Of a DNA stretch of 9,654 nt, positions 7,401-9,654 are shown one piece after another (the first letter of the stretch is position 1; every line of letters starts with the position of its first letter). The translations under genes and the position numbers were made by a program. Below the pieces are notes generated by a model. The model did no database searches, was not told where the DNA came from, and saw nothing but the letters and a program-made list of their open reading frames with translations. Source of the DNA: Chitinophagales bacterium (GTDB taxonomy: Bacteria > Bacteroidota > Bacteroidia > Chitinophagales > UBA2359). The DNA is taken from NCBI GenBank assembly GCA_020629335.1, contig JAHDDN010000193.1, positions 1-9,654 of the forward strand, read 5' to 3'.

Positions 7401-7746
7401 TTAAAATTCTTCTAGCATTTAGACCGAATTCTCCAGTAGCATCGTAGGGCGAATCGGCATAGGTGTCTGTGATTTTAAATCTTATTTGAATTTCGAGATC
7501 TTCATCAGGATTGATACTTTCATGTACCGCATCTGGCATGATCAAAACTTCATCTCCCTCTAATTGAAGGACTTGATTCCCATCGTCATTGATGATACTT
7601 GGATTGCCCAAAGTGCTTGGTGTATAACCATTAACAGTATCATCCAAATTTGAATCAAAAGGGAAGTTAATAATTTGTCCAGATACACTTGAAGTGCAGT
7701 TCAAACTTAATAAGAGTATTAAATACTTAATTGATAGATTTTTCAT
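4498..7746 (-). CDS. Secreted M60-type (enhancin-like) zinc metallopeptidase with dockerin-like C-terminus
   Basis: A 1082-residue exported protein. Residues 1-23 are a signal peptide (cleavage likely at VSG/Q24; C17 does not fit a lipobox). About 25-240 is a LamG/concanavalin-like jelly-roll with a WIGTDAG segment, and 245-340 is helical. About 375-780 is the Peptidase_M60 region, with the GYYAAPGE and VHVGAHY lead-in, a NPFGGAIF strand, and catalytic HELGH (625-629). E641 in a GETNV segment is the likely third ligand or adjacent conserved glutamate. About 865-1010 is a Bacteroidota surface-protein module (LEGPY, VDWILVEAR, AVKHRNH). Two DxNxDG-like calcium loops follow near 1023 and 1052, in dockerin style. 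M60 peptidases cleave O-glycosylated proteins such as mucins, so the role is probably extracellular glycoprotein degradation. It appears to be monocistronic and functionally unrelated to the neighbouring operon. Confidence 0.9.
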   Translation of the reverse strand: MKNLSIKYLILLLSLNCTSSVSGQIINFPFDSNLDDTVNGYTPSTLGNPSIINDDGNQVLQLEGDEVLIMPDAVHESINPDEDLEIQIRFKITDTYADSPYDATGEFGLNARRILITNKSFSTYNLGFEVFVEEMDEEYRVLFSFGDDTFEGSTFIYTEVIEENTWVDLKLIFRLNQENPSIVFKLNGYYNYYPLNYLDISIFKESLNTQQIWIGTDAGNFQDIEDFAFAETSIDYLKIYNPVAVGNSAQVASALALMTNHVNGTNPLTVAEQRTELTSIVNNWDDNTYSAISADILNYISTYEEEEGTVYEFYGEYFNHRLVAIPRALQFMLMTYLIDNVYTSSNVTNMSGVSFLDHEIMPGPVATNAPRLSGSVAIDGDYNTDPGFYLNTPSLVVRPTGYYAAPGEIVDITVPSSIVNQGVKVHVGAHYADYREDNKGYRRMPNIATKFNLDAANISVANPFGGAIFFVFPDGSNFGSTTVEINNAVKAPYFSTKTGYSNSLSDYQTDVNNGYVNWVDIESDNFLCTFPQVLASAYPDASAILTPLNDMIGKFNILAGRPLDKIRSEYIIIEPQSYNEVTYPASYPMSVPNGNLDEALADAFPVSVLDPQIYMSSYDGTTVLHELGHLHNFPTMWDEGETNVDLPNVIAFNTVFGVNIDTALYYATYFQNLDGDQAALDWMLDSKFRDGELTEFDDVSYQARGMAKYVDVARLFSWDTLGLIHNHWYTEAINAGVVQDGMEVVSPGEYIEVASNQLGFNFAPLWEMWGKLPSQSLIDQLDSYPDENRIRDRILYYRSLVPANATEFQTVYNDITPNIEDHHKERYDDMLNFYDETTAAAIYERIDDILCTYFDVNCESVNSDKQAVAIKVFLEGPYIGGSMSNNLQILNFLPNAQPYDTTPWNYNGSETLPNYNNMVDWILVEARSGNNGDTLIETVAGVLTTNGDILDVDGSGSGPKFSNLISGTNYFFAVKHRNHMAIMTLNAENPELAIDLSDVNNISAASNSCVNLGDGNCGLFAGDFNGNNVFTVLDFNNWVSNSSEIFEYHANDANLDGLNTVADYNLYRMNNSRLSISVLQYP

Positions 7747-7798
7747 TTCTTTGCTGATTTCATGTTAAATATTTACAGTTCATACATTAGATGTAAGA

Positions 7799-7830
7799 CA
7801 ATATTAACAATTCAAGCTATCTATCACAAG
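7799..7830 (-). promoter_or_regulatory. Candidate promoter of the M60 peptidase gene
   Basis: On the minus strand CTTG (7830-7827) is followed after 20 nt by TAATATTG (7806-7799), which differs at one base from TAnnTTTG. The leader to the ATG at 7746 would be about 45 nt. The spacing is right but both boxes are imperfect, so this is tentative. Confidence 0.35.
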
Positions 7831-7943
7831 TAGAAATTCAGCTTATAATTAGGTTTCAATAATTAGACAATTGGACTTTAAATACATTATAAATAAAACA
7901 AAAATAACTGATTAATAAGGTTTCTATTTTTATAAAAATTTCA

Positions 7944-8135
7944 TCACACAGCTATCTGTTGAAGCTTGGAATAGGGACTACTATTTTTGAAATAACCAAC
8001 GGCCTCTACTTGCTCCATTAGTTGTAAGATAATTTCATCAGCCTCTTCTAGTTGATCACAACAAGTAATGACTAATTTGCGAGGGTTAGGATTATCCATC
8101 CAATCATAATGTGCTGCCTGACGAATGAGATTCAA
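7944..8135 (-). CDS. Small ORF of unknown function, possible gene remnant
   Basis: A frame of 63 codons from a TTG (8135-8133), or 51 codons from the first ATG (8099-8097), ending at TGA. It begins 6 bp after the stop of the secreted-protein gene and is in the same frame, so the two are separated only by TAA. The peptide has a PRKLVITCCDQLEEADE segment and a predicted acidic amphipathic helix ending in EQVEAVGYF, which looks like real protein rather than noise. It has no export signal and I do not recognise it. It may be a true small cotranscribed gene or the 3' remnant of a gene whose front was lost. No start codon is supported by a ribosome-binding site. Confidence 0.4.
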   Translation of the reverse strand: MNLIRQAAHYDWMDNPNPRKLVITCCDQLEEADEIILQLMEQVEAVGYFKNSSPYSKLQQIAV

Positions 8136-8141
8136 ATTATC

Positions 8142-8927
8142 TTAGTTTTTTTTAACTGGTCTTTCGTAGGGTTCTTCTATAAGACCATCATATTCTTCTT
8201 CTTTCTTTTTTATTGCTGGTTCTACTAAAGGAGTAAATGTAAATAGCATAATGTGATAATGATCTTCTTTTAGAACATACCCAATGATAATATCTAATTC
8301 GGCCTTGTATTCATCGCTATAATACGTGCCACGAGCTGAAGAAACATTATTATTCAACTTATTAGATTTCAAGAATAATACTTTGCTATCATAAATCACT
8401 TTAAATTTGTTGAAATTTATAAGTGCTAAGGAATCAAAGGTGAACTGCTTATCCAGATTTCCTTTTTTCAGAGCCTGATCAAAATCGGCCAGAATATCAT
8501 GTTCTTTTATGATTGGTTTTCTATTCACAGTAATGGAAGTATTACCCATATGATCTTGGACAGTAACATACGGTATTTCTAAATGTCGAATAGTAGCAAT
8601 AGGGCCAAAAATTAGCGTATTGTAATGATCTTTTTGATCAAAGCGGCATGAAAGTAAGATGGTTTCATCTTTTAATAAGTGAATGGATTTGTCTCCTTTT
8701 ATTTTTCTATAAGTCAACTCTTCCTCCTTGCTAAATTGCATCAACTCTTTTAAATGCTGAGTCACCAATTCTTTTTCTGTCTCATGCCATGCACCCATAT
8801 TTATAGAGTCTAATAAAACGCTTGGGTCGTTCATTTCAAAAGCACTTATAATGAGATCTGCATAGGTTTGAGTAACAGCTATCATGCTTTTAAATAAAAG
8901 GAATACGATTATAAAAAAATGTTTCAT
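8142..8927 (-). CDS. Exported protein of unknown function
   Basis: A 261-residue protein whose first 20 or so residues are a clear signal peptide (MKHFFIIVFLLF core, cleavage likely after AVTQ). I recognise no family. The mature part mixes helices (about 25-75) with regular hydrophobic strands (about 82-140 and 180-240), including HYNTLIFGPIATIRHLEIPYV and DHYHIMLFTFTPLVEP. The tail (241-261) is highly charged and proline-containing, without a sorting domain, so a periplasmic or outer-membrane-associated soluble protein is likely. The coding end reads AAA-AAA-AAC-TAA; a -1 slip there would add only two codons. The ATG was chosen because it begins the signal peptide and lies just after a good -7 box. 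It is probably cotranscribed with the small ORF behind it. Confidence 0.75.
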   Translation of the reverse strand: MKHFFIIVFLLFKSMIAVTQTYADLIISAFEMNDPSVLLDSINMGAWHETEKELVTQHLKELMQFSKEEELTYRKIKGDKSIHLLKDETILLSCRFDQKDHYNTLIFGPIATIRHLEIPYVTVQDHMGNTSITVNRKPIIKEHDILADFDQALKKGNLDKQFTFDSLALINFNKFKVIYDSKVLFLKSNKLNNNVSSARGTYYSDEYKAELDIIIGYVLKEDHYHIMLFTFTPLVEPAIKKKEEEYDGLIEEPYERPVKKN

Positions 8928-8941
8928 CTCCGTCTTTTAAG

Positions 8942-8949
8942 CAAAGATA
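8942..8949 (-). promoter_or_regulatory. Bacteroidota -7 box for the exported-protein gene
   Basis: On the minus strand TATCTTTG is a full match to TAnnTTTG, 14 nt before the ATG at 8927, which would give a leader of only about 8-10 nt. No good TTTG lies 19-21 nt further upstream, so only the -7 element is supported. Confidence 0.45.
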
Positions 8950-9034
8950 AGACTTATCAATGATTTTGCTATAAGAAAAAAGAGCTAAAACAATTCTTTC
9001 GCATATCCCCTTTTCATAAATAAGTTATTAATGA

Positions 9035-9268
9035 TTAGGCGCATCCCTTGCGTTCGTATAATCACTTACATAGCTCAACCCGATTGCGCATTCATTACTA
9101 CCTATTTATCATTTACCGAAGACGCAAGGTCGGGCTATCCGTTCTTATGTGGCTATGCCGCTCCTACTCCACTAAGCGCTGCTTGTCTGCCTTTCAGGCC
9201 AGCCATCGCATCACTAAGTTCCGTAAGTCGCTGCATGGACGCCACATACCACTTCTATCCCTATGCGG
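9035..9268 (+). repeat. Structured intergenic repeat family A, copy 3 (long form)
   Basis: The last 140 bp are identical to copy 1 except at 9160, at an exact offset of 8760 bp. The 5' word ATTAGGCGCATCCC is also shared. The loop-closing stem (9047-9053 with 9122-9128) has different bases from copy 1 but still pairs, and it encloses a loop of 68 nt unrelated to that of copy 1. The closing stem is 9040-9044 with 9263-9267. Two open frames over this stretch are by-products of the repeat. Bases 9269-9374, between this copy and palindrome C, hold nothing I can identify. Confidence 0.85.
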
Positions 9269-9374
9269 AATTAGTTAACAATGGTATAAGCAGCCCATCA
9301 TCATCTCGATTATTACTAAATCAGTCATTTTTTTGATACACATTACTGTTAGTGGCTCAGTTTATTAGTTTCTG

Positions 9375-9547
9375 ACAGTTATAGTCCTCCACGTCAGGAT
9401 TTGTGAAAAGTTGATGAAGCTATTTTTTTGACTCGCAAGGCGAAAAACGAAGGCAACGCATCGCGTTGGTGAGGCTTTTCAACGCAGCGAGGCGGGAAAA
9501 TAGCCCATCAAAACTCACAAATTTAGATGTGGTGGACTATAAGTTGT
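9375..9547. repeat. Long imperfect palindrome C (173 nt)
   Basis: The arms 9375-9426 and 9497-9547 are reverse complements with scattered mismatches and small bulges. The best blocks are TTATAGTCCNCCAC, ATTTGTGA and GCTATTTT against their complements. The centre holds a perfect small hairpin, CAACGC-ATC-GCGTTG (9454-9468), with weaker pairing between. It does not encode a protein and its 3' end overlaps the start of repeat B copy 2 by a few bases. It may be a large MITE-like foldback element or part of a longer composite with B. Confidence 0.7.
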
Positions 9548-9654
9548 AGGATTTTTGCGATTATACAAGGCATTTTTGAGGCTCATAGCAGGGCTACGAA
9601 ACGAAAAAATAACGAAGTAGAATCGTAAAAATACAAAAATTGGGCTGTCAAGGA
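9544..9654 (+). repeat. Structured repeat family B, copy 2, continuing past the window end
   Basis: It aligns with the reverse complement of 4229-4331. The outer arms TTGTA-gg-ATTTTTGCGATT (9544-9562) and 9621-9636 pair over 16 bp with one G-T and a 2-nt bulge. The apical stem is TAGC/GCTA with an AGG loop (9586-9596), where copy 1 has a longer stem with an ATC loop in element orientation. The window ends at AGGA, exactly where copy 1 leads, 10 bp later, into a repeat A copy. Confidence 0.8.

Noticed and set aside
268..9268. A CRISPR array made of the A copies
   Set aside because: There are only three full copies, thousands of bases apart and in mixed orientation, with long internal structure and no regular spacers.
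9031..9336. Open frames of 101 and 76 codons over repeat A copy 3
   Set aside because: They coincide with the structured repeat, read in two frames at once, and give low-complexity cysteine-rich peptides. The equivalent frames are broken in copies 1 and 2.

Overview
The window looks like chromosomal DNA from a Bacteroidota bacterium, probably of the Cytophagales/Flammeovirga-type marine group. Three things point there. Promoter-like sites match the Bacteroidota form (TTTG, about 20 nt, TAnnTTTG), starts lack a clear Shine-Dalgarno sequence, and there is a large secreted M60 peptidase carrying a Bacteroidota surface-protein C-terminal module with dockerin-like calcium repeats. The DNA is AT-rich except for GC-richer, strongly structured intergenic repeats. 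The genus assignment is inference.

Layout. (1) 1-257 (+): the 3' end of a gene entering from the left, probably a phosphotransferase (choline/ecdysteroid-kinase-like). (2) 268-508: a structured repeat, family A copy 1. (3) 582-3742 (-): a two-gene operon with its own promoter, encoding a leucine-rich-repeat/ABC-type ATPase fusion (780 aa) and a retron/PtuB-type HNH endonuclease (272 aa), overlapping by one base. (4) 3980-4372: a cluster of repeats made of a 30-bp fragment of A, a full reverse copy of A, and a second family B copy inside a unit with 12-bp inverted ends. (5) 4498-7746 (-): a secreted M60-type zinc metallopeptidase. (6) 7944-8927 (-): a small doubtful ORF behind a secreted protein of unknown function. 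(7) 9035-9654: repeat A copy 3, a 173-nt imperfect palindrome (C), and a B copy running off the window end.

The most notable system is the operon at 582-3742. ATPase plus HNH nuclease is the architecture of the Septu (PtuA/PtuB) anti-phage system, also found as the effector pair of some retrons. Here the ATPase has five regular 23-residue leucine-rich repeats at its N-terminus plus an unassigned domain of about 185 residues, which classical PtuA lacks. No reverse transcriptase is in the window, so a stand-alone LRR-Septu variant is the simplest reading. The LRR may sense a phage or host ligand and license the nuclease; that is inference. The operon lies between inverted copies of repeat A and between two 15-bp direct repeats (523-537 and 4024-4038), which suggests it arrived or can leave as a cassette.

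The second point of interest is the repeat system. Family A copies differ in sequence at several stems while keeping pairing, so a fold (RNA or single-stranded DNA) is under selection. In A copies 1 and 3 the 140-bp core differs at one base, yet an enclosed loop of almost equal length (about 68-69 nt) is unrelated between them. B and A occur as a tandem B-A composite, and the right window edge appears to stop just before another A copy.
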